From the NCBI RefSeq assembly GCF_001039355.2, contig NW_019775180.1, positions 118,643 through 182,642 of the forward strand: 64,000 nt of DNA. The letters are read 5' to 3'. Position numbers and translations under genes: made by a program. The notes under the pieces are model-generated. The model had not been told where the DNA came from. It made no database searches and was given only the letters and a program-made list of their open reading frames with translations. Below, piece after piece: positions 22,101 to 34,550 of this stretch; position 1 is the first letter of the stretch; each line of letters opens with the position of its first letter. The stretch is from Lingula anatina (lineage: Eukaryota; Brachiopoda; Lingulata; Lingulida; Lingulidae).

Positions 22101-24092
22101 AAAGAACATTTATTTTAGTTGAAGTTAATGTTTCCCTCTGATGAAGTCCACATCCATTTTCCCACTCTGGTTTAATTTATTTTACAAATATTTGTAAGAT
22201 GAATAATTACTTATTTCAAAAAAAAAACAACAAAAAACAATGCACCATGATTAGTAGTTTCATCTAAGCCGTCATCACAGCCATACATATTCATCACTAG
22301 TTAATGAAAAGCTGCATTAACATGGAGGTAAAATTTGCTAAGAGGAAAGTTTTTAAAAGGCATGACAATATAAAAGGTTTTGAAACATTATATCTAAAGT
22401 TTTTCTATATTTATTTATTTATGTATTGCTAGGAGAGAAGACGAAGGGAAGAATCAGAAAGGAGAGCTGCAGCAGAGATCGAGAGATTGCAGAAAGAAAT
22501 TGAAGCAATGAAGGGAAGGAAATTTGTAAGTTACCTTTTTCAAGAGATCACTCAGTAATAAGCAGAATATGTTGTTCATTGATATAAAAAAGTATGTTAC
22601 ATGTACTTTTTGTTTCAAGTATTTAAAATTTAATTCTGTATTCTATTTTACATTTTTCTTGCCAGAAATCTCCAGCTCCATCTGTTTTCTCACTGAGGTC
22701 TGTTATCAGGTAGAGGTCATTTAAATATTTCATTTTAAATATAGATACATTTCAATTTTATAACTTAATTGATAGTTTACAAACTTAAAGTAAAATTTCA
22801 GTCACCATAGAATACATTTAGTCTAGAAAAATATTGATCAAGTCAATTTTATACAGTAGCAGTCAATGTGTCATCATTTGAATTTATTTACAATAATTAA
22901 CAAGTGGGTTTCCCCTTTGGTTTCTGCAGTCCTTTTTTTTATCTAAATAGTAACAGTAGAAATATTCTTTTTAAGCTACCTGATCCCAGCTCCACCACCC
23001 AGTAGAGCATCAGGTGCTGTGACAAAGTTCAACATACTTCCACCTCCAAGGTCCCCTACACCACATGACCCTGAGAAAGTCCAGGCACAGAGGATCATGC
23101 TGGACATACTAGGAAAGGTACAACAGACAATTTTTAAAAGTAAGTACTAATAAACATGTATATATTTATGACATATTTTTGCATCATTCTTATTTATTCC
23201 AATTATGTTGGAGATTTTTATTAAATAAATATTGCTTAGTAATGAATCCATTTACAGGCAATTCTAATTTTGTTTAATTGACTGCACATGCAAGTTGCAA
23301 TACCTGTATATTGCAGTCAACCATGAAAGAAAATTAGACAATGCCATTTAGCTTACTGATAACTTCAGTTACACCAGTAAAGATGTTAAATAATATCTTA
23401 TACCCCGGTAGACACAGACATTCATTCTAATAACATTGTTTTTTAACTTACAGTTTCTCAAGGCGACTCTAAAGAAGCAGCTGACCTAGATAAGGAGTCA
23501 AGAGAAGCTTTGAAAAACCACAGAAATGATTTCAAATTTGCAGAGGTACTTTACTGTGAAAAAACTACAACATAAAGGATTTTAGAATATTACTCCATTA
23601 GTGCCCTTTACATTTTCAGTAAAGATACAAGTGTGATTAGGTAGAATGGATTCATTATTGAGGGGGTGTTGAGTAAGAACTATTACAGAAATTATTATTT
23701 CAAGTTGTTTTCAGGACACCCAAACTTATGTTTTTTTTTTTTTTTTTTATCATCGTTAGTCACCCTGTGTTTCAGAGGTCACTGGAAACACAGCATGCCT
23801 CTGCAGCTTACAACAAACACTGTAACTCCTGGTATGCTAAGCCTACATAACATTTGTATGAAAATGATTTACTTTGTATGCATATATGCTGTACAGTATA
23901 TAATCACTGAATTATATTAATTCCCTGTCTGAAAACCTTTTGCAGAAACAAGTGTTTGGAAGGGAGCTTAGACCCGGGGAGTTTGATTCTCTGCCTGAAG
24001 ATGAAAAGGAGAAGAAAAGTGAGGAAATGATGGGTGTTATAAAAGAAAGGATTGAAGGGAGGAGAAAAGCAGCTTTGAATAAAAAGAAATGA
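15942..24092 (+). CDS. TBC-domain-like, coiled-coil protein (709 aa), complete
   Basis: Nineteen exons: 15942-16007, 16471-16609, 16810-17070, 17270-17404, 17846-17975, 18174-18273, 19014-19119, 19241-19333, 19573-19718, 19977-20045, 20399-20483, 21065-21170, 21339-21401, 21988-22078, 22433-22525, 22666-22709, 22976-23139, 23454-23545 and 23946-24092. They total 2,130 nt. It starts MAAKGGFPSWLLDGKERISS. Residues of about 140-420 resemble a TBC (Rab-GAP) fold: SLPWALRHIVWRLFLS is like the TBC entry LRxxVW, and VLYIWDQYIIGLDVPGYH is like the late WD helix. The catalytic arginine and glutamine fingers (IxxDxxR, YxQ) are not visible, so any GAP activity is doubtful. Residues of about 450-565 form a charged coiled coil (REQREYERER, ERRRREESERRAAAEIERLQ). 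A proline-rich segment (PAPPPSR, LPPPRSPTPHDP) follows, then a basic end (RRKAALNKKK). I cannot name the orthologue. Confidence 0.88.
19123..19160. repeat. (CT)n microsatellite
   Basis: This is an uninterrupted CT run in the intron just after the exon ending at 19119, followed by a short CA run. It may assist as a pyrimidine tract but lies far from the acceptor at 19240. Confidence 0.85.
20485..20738. mobile_element. Palindromic MITE, copy 1, starting inside a splice donor
   Basis: This 250-bp element (20487-20736) is flanked by TA. Its left arm (AGACTGGGTTCCC ... GATCCATCTGGATTGATC ... GTCTCACTAAATTTGC ... CTGTCACGCC) is repeated inverted in the right half. A second copy lies at 37355-37602. 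The insertion starts at the third base of the donor of the TBC-like gene's exon 11 (GT at 20484-20485), so donor bases +4 to +6 come from the element. Confidence 0.82.
21154..21207 (+). repeat. 27-bp tandem duplication across an exon-intron junction
   Basis: Two adjacent 27-bp copies (GAATATGAGAGAGAAAGGTT followed by YGTGATT) each carry a potential donor: GTTTGT at 21171 and GTTCGT at 21198. The second would add nine in-frame residues to the coiled coil of the TBC-like protein. Confidence 0.8.
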
Positions 24093-24605
24093 GAGTTCAA
24101 TTCTGGAAATACATATACATGTAACTGATTAAATCATAATGGTGGCATTGAAAGATGTTTTCATTTGGTTCATTAAATGCACGCTGGTCAGCTCAGGATG
24201 GTTAAGGCCATTGATGTTCAGTAAATGTCTGTTAATAACACTCAAGAACTTCCTGGTTAATGTAATGGATGATGACCTGTCTGTGATATATATTCCTTAT
24301 TATCAGTCCATTTACATAACCAAGCCTAAAGTGTTTGTGTATAACCTGTACATCATACATGTACAATCCAATTCTGGCTATGTTTTATTAAGTACATCAT
24401 GAACATTGTGTTGTTATCGACAATTTATAATTCAGGGTGTTAATGTACAGACACATTAGCCTATTTTGCTGCATAATTATTTACTGTTTTTTTTTTCTGT
24501 ACACTTTACAGCTTTGCTTCCTTGTTTGTGAACAAATTAGTAATTAGAAAACTTGGAATATGTAATTCATCATAATTTAAATAAACACTGTAAAAATGCT
24601 ATTTG
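24093..24605 (+). other. 3'UTR of the TBC-like gene
   Basis: Non-coding sequence follows the TGA. AATAAA at 24580-24585 is a likely polyadenylation signal. Confidence 0.6.
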
Positions 24606-27600
24606 TAAAATTATTTGTAAGTCATTATTTGAAAAATAACAAGCAGTATAATATACCATACAACGTACCTGTAATATCATTTATTGATACATAACAAGGG
24701 TACTGATTGTTGTTTTAACGAAAGGCTTAAAAGGCTTACATGTGAGTACATCAGACTGAATTTTGAAATAAAGTTATCAATTAAAATTTGTCATTGGTGT
24801 CAGTGGTATTTTGGCAAAGTAACAGTCACCTTTATTTATTATGAGGAAATATACAGAAGAATACCCTTATGCTTCTTAACCTGTATGCTGTTTCTGGTTA
24901 CTTTACATTAAAAAAAATAAACATTTCAAATTTCGATTACAAAATATGTTGGATCACAAAATGTGTTGGCACACTATTTTAAATTACCTGACTTTATTTT
25001 ATTGGATATGGACACATCATTAGCAAATGCTCATCGTCATAAAATTCATGGACTTCTGTTGAAACACAGGCATGCTTCACAAGCAAAGTTTGGGACAAGG
25101 ACCCTCTTGCTTATCCTAAATATTACAATCGATGAAAAAAATTACCCTTTTCCAAAATTGAAAACAATGCCAACGTGGGTCCAGCAGGGTGAACTGTTTT
25201 TAGATTTACAATGGCATATGATAAGCCCAAGACAAAGGTAACCATATGTTTGTTTCAAATTTTATTCCTTATCTTTAGTTTTGCTACGGGTTACCATCAG
25301 ACATTGTCCCCTTTTAATGAATCAGTTACATTATTTATTGGAACTGTATATTGCCAATCACTCAATCGTCAGTTTGCCGGGTCGTTTTTATTAATCAAGT
25401 AATCGTACTCTAACACTCTTATTGAATGTTTTTGTCATGCATTTATTGTATTGCTGCAGTTCTAACAAGTACGTGCATTTGATTGAAAATGGCTCCGCGC
25501 TGATATGGTTATATTCTTGAGCCTGCTTAGCGTCTTTCTCACGTCTTGACATGGATACATGGTTTAATCTGACAATTCAACTTTCATATACATTCATTCT
25601 TGATGTTTTAACAGACGTTCACAAAATAAGGATTAACCACATCAAGATTTGCACATAAATTCTACTTTTTATGTAGTTTTTCAGACTGCCACTAGATGGC
25701 ATACATGTGTATGACATGTAAAATCATGCACAACTACATTATGTACAGAAGCAAAATACATGCATGTTGTACCTTCATAAATGCCACTTAGTCTATCAAT
25801 TGACTGAATAATGGCAATCATTACTAGTCTGAGGGTTGATATTTTGAGTGCTTAAAGATGTACAGATCAATCAAAATAACTGTTCTTGCATCTTTCTACC
25901 ATCTTATTCAAGAGACCTGAACTAATGTCCTAAGGGCCTTTATAATGATAACAAATGATTAGATAAGTCTCTGTGGTAGTGAAATGCTTTAAATTTAAAG
26001 ACTCAATCTTTTCAATTGGGAAAAACAATCTTTCAAATACATAATTTTAGAATCATTAAAAGTCCTATTACTGCCCTTTTAAGGTTGCTTGCTTTTCTGT
26101 TTTATTGCCACTAACCAAATAGCAGTGTTTTTCTTTTAAAAATTTATGACTTTAAAAAATTAAGTATCTATAAAATTCACAAGTTTCCCTTTGAAAAGAT
26201 CATTGTCATATACATTGTGATATTTTGTGCCATTGAGTGAAACCTGATTGAAATAAATTTTGGATAGTGAATGGATTTTACCTTCCTTAATCTTTTGAAC
26301 TATCCCTTTGAATAATATTTTAACGAAGACTTGGGGGTAGTGTTTGAATATAATTCATAAACTTGATATTTTACTTATATGAATTTCTGGTATATGCAGA
26401 TTGTATTTTACTGTGTAAGCAGTGTTTATAAATTAGAGCTCTAGTAAGCTTTTGCATGTACAGTATCTGCTGGTACCTGTAAGTGTTACTCTGTACAATA
26501 AGGCAAATTATGTTTATGACGATTTTTTATGGTTTAGAGTAGAATTGTCATTGTAGCCTTGACACCTGGTGATTTATTAATAACAGTGTTCTGTGGGAAG
26601 TAAAAAGGTGTTCATTGCCATTATTGAAAGCTGAATTATCACAGTTATTATGGCAGTATCTTCACAAAGCTGAAGAGAGTTCTGATTCATTATCTGCTAC
26701 CATTATAGCATCTTCCCCAGAGTGCACACATTTGACAGACCCAGCTTCTCCATATTTATTGATTTAGTGATAATGTATATTTTTTAAAATACTGCAGGTA
26801 AGACACTGTGAAGAAAAAGTTGCTAAGGCAATCCTCTGTGGTTATGGTTTGCAGAACTTTGCAAAATACCAGTAAATATTTCTGGTCTGTGAATCACTTT
26901 GAAAACCAACTGATAGAAATGTTCAAGTCAAATGCCATGAAATGATTAATGATACCTTTATCTGGGTAATTCCACAGTACTAAGGAAGAAAAATGTTCAG
27001 TAATAAAATGACATCTAAACTAAGTTAACTTCAAATTACTGTTTTTCTTTTTATCAAGAGCTTGTAAAATATGTGGGTATTACCTCCAATATTTCTGTGA
27101 CTGTCAATCACCATCTTGATAAAAAGAAAAACAGTAATTTGAATTTATACATACAGAGCTAATGAAACTGTTCTCTCATTAAGTTAACTTCACTCAGTGA
27201 GTTGACCAAAGGCTAAATATCTGTATTTTGACCTATTTGGGGATTTTACATACATATCTTAATTTTTCATTAATGTACAGTTTGGTGACGAAGGGGACAT
27301 CAGTTTTTAGCCATGGGCTTTGATCACATGAAAAATGTCATGCCTCTTGGGGAAAATGTGTTTATTCATTTATTTATTTATTTTAGATATTACTAACTTA
27401 TTATACCATCTGTAATCAAGAGACAGAAAAAAAACATTTCACCAACATTATTATCATGAAAATAGTGTAACAAGAAAAACTAGTAGAAAGCAGTGAGGCT
27501 ATCCAATATGCTAGCTGTTTTTGTTTTACTCTACCACCTGTGTTTCTTCTAGAATGTCATTTATATGTAAATGATTTGGCCATTACAATATCTTGTACTG

Positions 27601-28836
27601 GTTCTCTTATTGATTGATAACTCAGTGAATAGTGTACACCTAGATAAAAAAAAAAAAAAACATATGGTCATGAACAGTTAATATATTGTTACTGTTCAAG
27701 AATACATTTTAACACCAATCTTGTTCAGAATACATTCTGTGATGCCTCTGTGTTCATAGTTTTTTTGTTTTTTTTTTTGTGATGTACATGAAGTCCTTTG
27801 TTAATCTCTGATTCTATTTGTTCATTACCATACATTAAAATATATTTTGTCTAAAGGTATTAGGTATTGATGACCGTGAATTACATGTACACAGTAATGT
27901 TATGAAACTTATAATAAGTGAAATATAAAAAACTAATAATTGTGGAAACAACTTTTAAAAGTAGACATGTATTTCTGCCAAGAGTGCAAATATTCCCCTA
28001 AGAATTATTTGTTTCTCATGTTAAACAGGCATGCTTTCAGTTTTTTTTTTCTTTTAAAGGTGGCAGCTTCTGTAGCCAGGGTAATATGAACATCTATTTT
28101 TGATGGTAAAGAAAACCACACATAACAAAGGAAGGATCTTGAATGAGGATTTTCATCAGCAGCGTTGATTATCTGTCTTTGTGTGAAACACAATGTCTGC
28201 CAATTGTCACTAGAGATGAAACTAAAGACTTCAATTTCTTTGCTGAAATATATACCATTTGTCATGCAATATCAATTGCTGAAAAAGCAAGAAATTTGAA
28301 AAACAGAATAGGTCCAGGGAACAGGCCAACATTTGATAATGTTGCCTGTAAAGCCACCAAAGAACATGTTGCATGAAGAGAATGATTAGCTTTGGTGTAG
28401 GATTATCAGCATCAAAAGCTGCTACACATAGGGGCCTTGTTCTACAACATTGTTTTCTGACTTGAAGACAGGTACATATAGTAAATTCCACTTTTCCTGT
28501 TATAAAAACTATCCTGTTTTACATGAGGATGAGGCGGATGTTTTAATTGACATTCTACCTGGTCACAGGTGTTCACTCTGGTTTCCCAAGTGTGATGTAC
28601 GTGTCATATATTTTTTACTTTTCATATAAGACTGCCATCATAGCTGTTTTGTAAAGGCTAACTTTTTTGCGGGAAACTCATTTGACTTATGCTAGTACAG
28701 AAAGGCTTCAGCAGTTGAATTAAGCATTTCTAGCAGGAAGATAAAATCACAGATAAATTATGCTGGGGTTACGCTTACCACATGCTGTGGCTTTGTCAAA
28801 TATCCATTTAAGAAGCTACTTGATTGATTAGGTATT
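24606..28836. other. Intergenic region / unresolved 5' part of the TPST gene
   Basis: No coding exon was recognised. A splice-acceptor-like GGTATTCAG precedes the TPST coding exon at 28837, so a non-coding 5' exon of TPST probably lies here. Small ORFs near 24963-25241, 28005-28265 and 28143-28376 show no family features. It contains a short perfect inverted repeat at 27029-27143. Confidence 0.5.
27029..27143. repeat. Perfect 29-bp inverted repeat with 57-bp loop
   Basis: 27029-27057 (TTCAAATTACTGTTTTTCTT, then TTTATCAAG) is exactly reverse-complemented at 27115-27143. The word AAGTTAACTTC occurs just outside at 27019 and again near 27180. It is either a MITE relic or a hairpin-forming transcript segment. 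Confidence 0.8.
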
Positions 28837-28847
28837 CAGACAACAGA

Positions 28848-30479
28848 ATGGCATACAGATTTGGACGTAAGATGAACACACAGTGTATGTTATACACTTT
28901 GATTGCTTTGATCATTCTCTGGATTTTTTATATCGGGCTTCTACCTTGCTATCCAGTTGATGATGGCATCAAGTTTGTTCCAAATGCACAGTACATGTAT
29001 CTTGCTGATAATACTAGCATCCAGTATGATAGGAACTTACCACTTGTGTTTGTGGGGGGGTTTCCCCGAAGTGGAACCACTCTGATGCGAGCCATTTTAG
29101 ATGCTCACCCAGAAGTTAGATGTGGAGAAGAGACAAGAATAATTCCACGTTTACTTGGGATGCAAAACAATTGGAAAAGATCGCCTATTGAAGCAAAGAG
29201 ACTTTTAAATGCTGGCATAACAGAAGATGTTATAGATTCAGCCATGGCTGCATTTATTTTAGAAGTTATAGTGAAACACGGAGAGCCAGCCAAACGTTTG
29301 TGTAACAAGGATCCCTTTGCTCTTAAGTCAATGATGTATCTTGCAAAGTTATTTCCACAGGGAAAGTTTATCTTCATGATACGTGATGGCAGGGCTGTAG
29401 TTCATTCCATCATGTCACGCCAAGTTTCAATATCTGGGTTTAATCTCAGTGATCCAAAGAGCTGCTTGGAAAAATGGAGTAAAGCGGTAGAGACAATGCA
29501 CTCTCAATGTATACATATTGGACCCAGTAAATGTTTGCCAGTCTATTATGAAGAGTTGGTGCTACATCCAAGGACTTCCCTCAAAGGAATAACAAGATTT
29601 CTTAATCTTCCATGGAATGATGCACTGCTTCATCATGAAGAATATGTTGGAAAACCCGGAGGTATATCCCTGTCTAAGTATGTGTACAGTTTATAACTTA
29701 TCTTTTGTACATACTGTTTGCATACTACATACAGGTTGTGGTTTGTTCTTAAGGTTATTGGCTTATTTTTTATCCCTTTATGTTTTATACAGAAATTCCC
29801 TTTTTTTATCAGAAACATATTTGTTAGATTTATAAACATACAAAATATTTTGTTTAAAAAATTAAGTATCCCATTTAATTATATTTATAACATTCTTATA
29901 CCCTCCCATCCCACCCCAGTTTAGAACTTCCTACACACACACCCTGTTTAAGATTTTTTTCCAATATTGGCATTTTTTCTAATAAAATACCTATTTCAAT
30001 GATTGAATTGAAAACCTTATTTGTTATCTACACATATATATTCCCTATAAACCTGTGATGACTTCTATGGTTTATTAGATAGCATTATTTTCAGAATATT
30101 ACTGCAACATAAAATTTAACTCGTTTGTATCTGTGATGCCATGTTCCAATAAAATAGAATCATTGTTAACTTGAAAATATCAGAACCTCATTTGCTGATA
30201 CCTTTACTTTTTTCCCCCCCAAGGGTGGAGAAATCAACAGATCAAGTGGTAAGGCCTGTAAATGTTGATGCTTTAACAAAATGGGTTGGAAAGTTTCCAA
30301 AAGAAGTGATTGATTCTATGAATCAGCTTGCACCTATGCTCAACCAACTGGGCTATGACCCTAGGGCAAATCCACCAAACTATGGAAAACCAGATGATGA
30401 AGTTATATTGAAAACTAAACAGGCACAAAACCAAGAGGAAGGGAAATACAGACAGAACAGTCAAAAGTCCATGAGGTGA
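28848..30479 (+). CDS. TPST: Protein-tyrosine sulfotransferase, complete
   Basis: Two coding exons (28848-29677 and 30224-30479) total 1,086 nt, giving 361 aa; vertebrate TPST1/2 have about 370-377. It is a type II Golgi membrane protein. A short basic cytosolic end ([10 protein letters not shown]) precedes a signal anchor at about 12-33 ([18 protein letters not shown]). The catalytic domain has the 5'-phosphosulfate-binding loop GFPRSGTT (71-78), [11 protein letters not shown] (91-101) with the catalytic glutamate, [23 protein letters not shown] with the 3'-phosphate-binding region, KPGGISLSK across the splice, and [14 protein letters not shown] and [16 protein letters not shown] near the C-terminus. 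It uses PAPS to sulfate tyrosines in acidic contexts of secreted and membrane proteins. I used ATG 28848 because an acceptor at 28836 excludes the in-frame ATG at 28824; ATG 28872 is an alternative. Confidence 0.96.
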
Positions 30480-33400
30480 TTCCATAGATGAGCCAGTTTG
30501 ATGTTCATTTGATGAAGATTCAGGTTCTTTTACCCAAATTTGATTGAGATTTATTATTTGTTTGTAATATGACTTAATGTTAACATTTCTGACAAACATG
30601 GTGCTCGGCATATTTTTGTCTTGACTTATTGGTTTTTAGTTGTATAGATGTGTTTTTTGTCAGACTAGAAGCCAGAATTTTCACAGAATAAAATCTCAAG
30701 AGTGGACTTATTAACATTTTTTGGCATATTTTAACTTGCTCCAACTATAATTAGCAGGATAAACAATGTATATAATTGTATTTCTATTTGTATTTTTTGA
30801 CAATCTTTTCTCCTTTTGACTTTTTCAGTCAAGATACAAAGTAATTATGATCACTTCATTTTGAAGTCTACATTACTAAGTTGTATCATTTTTCTGCTTT
30901 CTGTTAATGTAAGAACACACAAATTGTAGATTATCTTATTTACGTACTGCATGCATCTCATTATTATTTGAAAAGATACATGGGTCTGTTATTGAAAGTA
31001 ATGATTAAGTTATTGACACTACCATCACAATTCTTCGCCAAAGCAAATTGAAATTCATCAGTGAAGTGTGTTACTTTGTACTCAGTAAGGTACAAGATAT
31101 TGGTACAGTGATGTGGAAGATTTTTTCAGATAAGGGGTTCTGCTTTGTATTGGGAACATTGCATCCCACTTGTTATGATGATAAATGCATTATTTTTATC
31201 ACTACAGTTTCCATTCGGTCAGGGAGAAAATGAAGTTCTGAGTTTTAGACTTACATGTTCTATATTATAGCACTAACACTACAGTCTAATAGGGAGTTAC
31301 ATTATCTAGTATATGCCAAGTTGTGTCTAATTTGGGTATTATTTCACCTTATGATATTCTGCTATGACATATACTCAACAAAAGACAGTATTCATTATGT
31401 TTTGCTTTGCATTGGTTTTCCACTTATGTATAACAGCAGCAGTTGCTGCCCACATACCAAAGATGGAGAATAAGTGCATCAATTTAGAGATGATTGCTTT
31501 ACTTAATGACTACTTTATCTTAATAGAGTGGCAAAGACATCATGAGAGTTTTATTCAGTGAAGAGGATTATCTATATGATGTGACAAGTATAAATTTTGC
31601 AGGTTCAGAGGTTTTGTGCACTTGTAAAATTGACGACTTACATCTAGGCCATTACATGTTGTTTTTAGCATTTTGAGTAAAGATACCAGTGCTTTAAAAT
31701 TTTTTTTATTTCCAAAATAGGTTAATTTTTTTACCCTTTGTTATATACTATGCTATTGTTCATTTTTTATTGTATTCACAGCACCATTATGCCCCTGGAG
31801 AGTATTGCTTTAGTTTTGTATTCAGTATTAGAACTGTAGAGGCAAACAGAAGAAACTTACATTATTTAAAGATTTAGGTAAAGTTCAGTTTATTTGTCTT
31901 GGAAACTTTGTGCCATATGGTATCTTGTATGTATTTTATCATTATCAGAGGCTTTCTTGCAAACATTTGAATTATATAGCATAAATATTTTTGATTTGCT
32001 ATAACGGTAACATAAAGTCAGTTCAGAACTGTTTGCCCTAAAATTGATATGTCTTTATTTTTTCTGTCATCTGGTCAATTTGTGCAATTTTACTGTTCAA
32101 CTTGTAGGAATTGTCACTTTTGAAAGGTTTACAGGGCCATTCCACTTTGTCTTCTCCATGCGTATTATATGTTAAAGATTTTTTTTACATGAAAAAGGAA
32201 TGATGGTTGGGAAGAGGTGTTATGGACGTTATGGACAGATGTAATACTATGTGAAGTACCTGTGCACAATTGTTGTTTTTTTGTTATAAAAAATAGAGAG
32301 AGAGCATTGAATCATATTTTGGATACTTTTCTTTGAATGCATAATAGCTGCTACACTCATTATTCAAAACTCTCCAGATTTTTGACAGATTTAATACCAG
32401 CTCTAAATAATCTATATAAGCCTTTCTGGGAGCATTTTAAAAAACTCAAATTTAGTGTGAATATTTTAAATATTTTATATCTTAATTATATATGAAGTCA
32501 AATCTTTGTCATTAAACCTGACCAAATGTCATGATATAGTTTCAAAATGCATAATTTAAAGAACTGCTAAAAAGATGAACAGATATTTTCTTTCTTTCTG
32601 TGCTATATATATAACCCTCTGTCAATTACACCAATGTTCATTTAAATATTTATACCAGTGTTTCAATTATTTATTAAATCAAAGCTTTAATGGATTTTTT
32701 TTTTTTTTGACAATCAAGATGATGTACCTCTTTTGAGATGAAGATAATTTTTTCTCAAATGGAACACTGTTCGTAGCGTTGAGAAAATACTGCAGTACAT
32801 CATACTTTTTAGATATTTACAGTGCTATCAGTTTTGGTAAAACATCAATACTTGTATTGATTTTTTTCATTTTCTTGTTATTTCACACATGCAATATTGT
32901 TGTTACTCTTTTAAGGTTAATTCTTATGTATTTTGATTAAATAATCAGTTCTTAATCGAGTAATTCTTCATCAAACTCAATCAAAACTAAAGTTATGTTT
33001 AGATACTGTTGGTGCTTTGATTTCATTTGCATGGGGCTAATGTAAAATTACATATTTCATTGAAATTGTTCAAAATGTCAGCAAAACAGGTTGAAAATGA
33101 GCTCAGTGTTTGTTGCCATGTTTTTTGCCAGTTGTTCTAAAATATGGTAAATTGAGTAAAACTTCAATAGACAGTTGGATTTAATTCAAGCAACATGCAG
33201 TAAATGGTTCAATAAATGGTTTTGGGGCCAAAGTAGTAGTTCTTTCTTATTGACTGATAATTCATGCCAAAAAATTCCTGTGTCATCGTCTTCCTGTTGC
33301 AGTTAAAACACACATAAATAAAGAAACTAAAGAAATATATTTGAAAAGTCCACAATAAGAATTAAACCTTTATACAGCAAGATATTAATTTTCCTAGCAT

Positions 33401-34257
33401 TTCCCTAATTAGTAGTCACATCCAGTATATCACATCCAGAACCGCTGACAAAATTAATCTATGAACAGATTTTTGAGTTTAAAGCTTTTAGCTTTTAAGT
33501 CATTCATGTATGTAATTGATTTGGGAACTAGTGGATTTAGATCCCAACAGTAAAATAAGAAGTTGTAGGCATAACTTAGGGGTAAATTTCCAGGATATAG
33601 ATAGATAGATAGATCTAACACAAATTGTTCACTACAAAACAAGCATGACCTGCAGAGCATTAAAAAGACAACAATATAATTTTAACATGTTTTTATAGAA
33701 AAAAGAAGAAAAATACAATAATTTCAACATGAACAGCAAGTAAAAAACATAAACATACCCAGTATGTCATACAGCAATATGTATATGTAAAAGACTTCTG
33801 CTTCTGACACTGTTATGATGTGATAAAAGATTTTCCTTTAAATAATCACATCAATATAAATAATATGCAAAAACTCTTGTGTCACTTCCATTGCATAAAT
33901 TATTATGGACGGATTATACAAGTGCACATTCAGGATGTATGTGGCAAATGCTGCAATATACATGGCACTTAAATCATGTACTTAAACTTTGGCCTTCAAG
34001 TCAAGAAAATTCATATTAAATATGTACATTTTTTATATTTCAACTGACCAGTTCAAGAAAATTATATTCCAGCTCCGTGCAAAGTTACTTTCACTTAATA
34101 AAAACTAATATTTTAAGAATTGTCAAAAAATCACTTGATGTCTACATGAAAATGTATTATGAAAATTGTCAAGGACACAAAAAATTTCATTTTTAAATCT
34201 TTTTTGTACATCGCTGATATTACAGGTGCAAAAATGTAAACCCAAAAGTATCACAAA
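30480..34257. other. TPST 3'UTR and convergent intergenic region
   Basis: There are no exons. AATAAA at 30687-30692 is a candidate TPST poly(A) signal, and further ones occur downstream. The 3'UTR of the convergent modular gene starts at 34257 and runs leftward. A few short T and GATA runs are present (32697-32708, 33597-33614). Confidence 0.5.
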
Positions 34258-34550
34258 CTAATATCCATTTGGGGTAGAAAATATTGAATTTCTTGAGAAA
34301 GAAGTCTGATCACCATTGAAAAATTTTTCTTCCTTTTCTTTCTTTTTCTCTCTTCTTTGTTTATAGATCATATATCCTACCATAATCAAAAGAAGCACAG
34401 TGAGTCCAATCAACCAGATGATCATGGCAACAATGACATAACCATTGATCAGAGATGTGTCATATCCACAGTCCCCTACTTGTGACGATGCTTGGACTCC
34501 TGTCCCATCCTTGACCACCTGTGATACTGTCTCTGACAGAGTTGTCAACT
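34258..34550 (-). other. Module: stalk, transmembrane helix and cytoplasmic tail
   Basis: The exon begins [15 protein letters not shown], then has one hydrophobic helix ([20 protein letters not shown]) and a strongly basic stop-transfer run ([14 protein letters not shown]). A 22-residue tail ends STPNGY. I see no recognisable signalling motif in the tail. Confidence 0.9.

Noticed and set aside
28824-28847. Upstream ATG of the sulfotransferase ORF (MIRYSDNR...)
   Set aside because: A splice acceptor at 28836 falls between this ATG and the TM anchor, so the mature exon probably starts after it.
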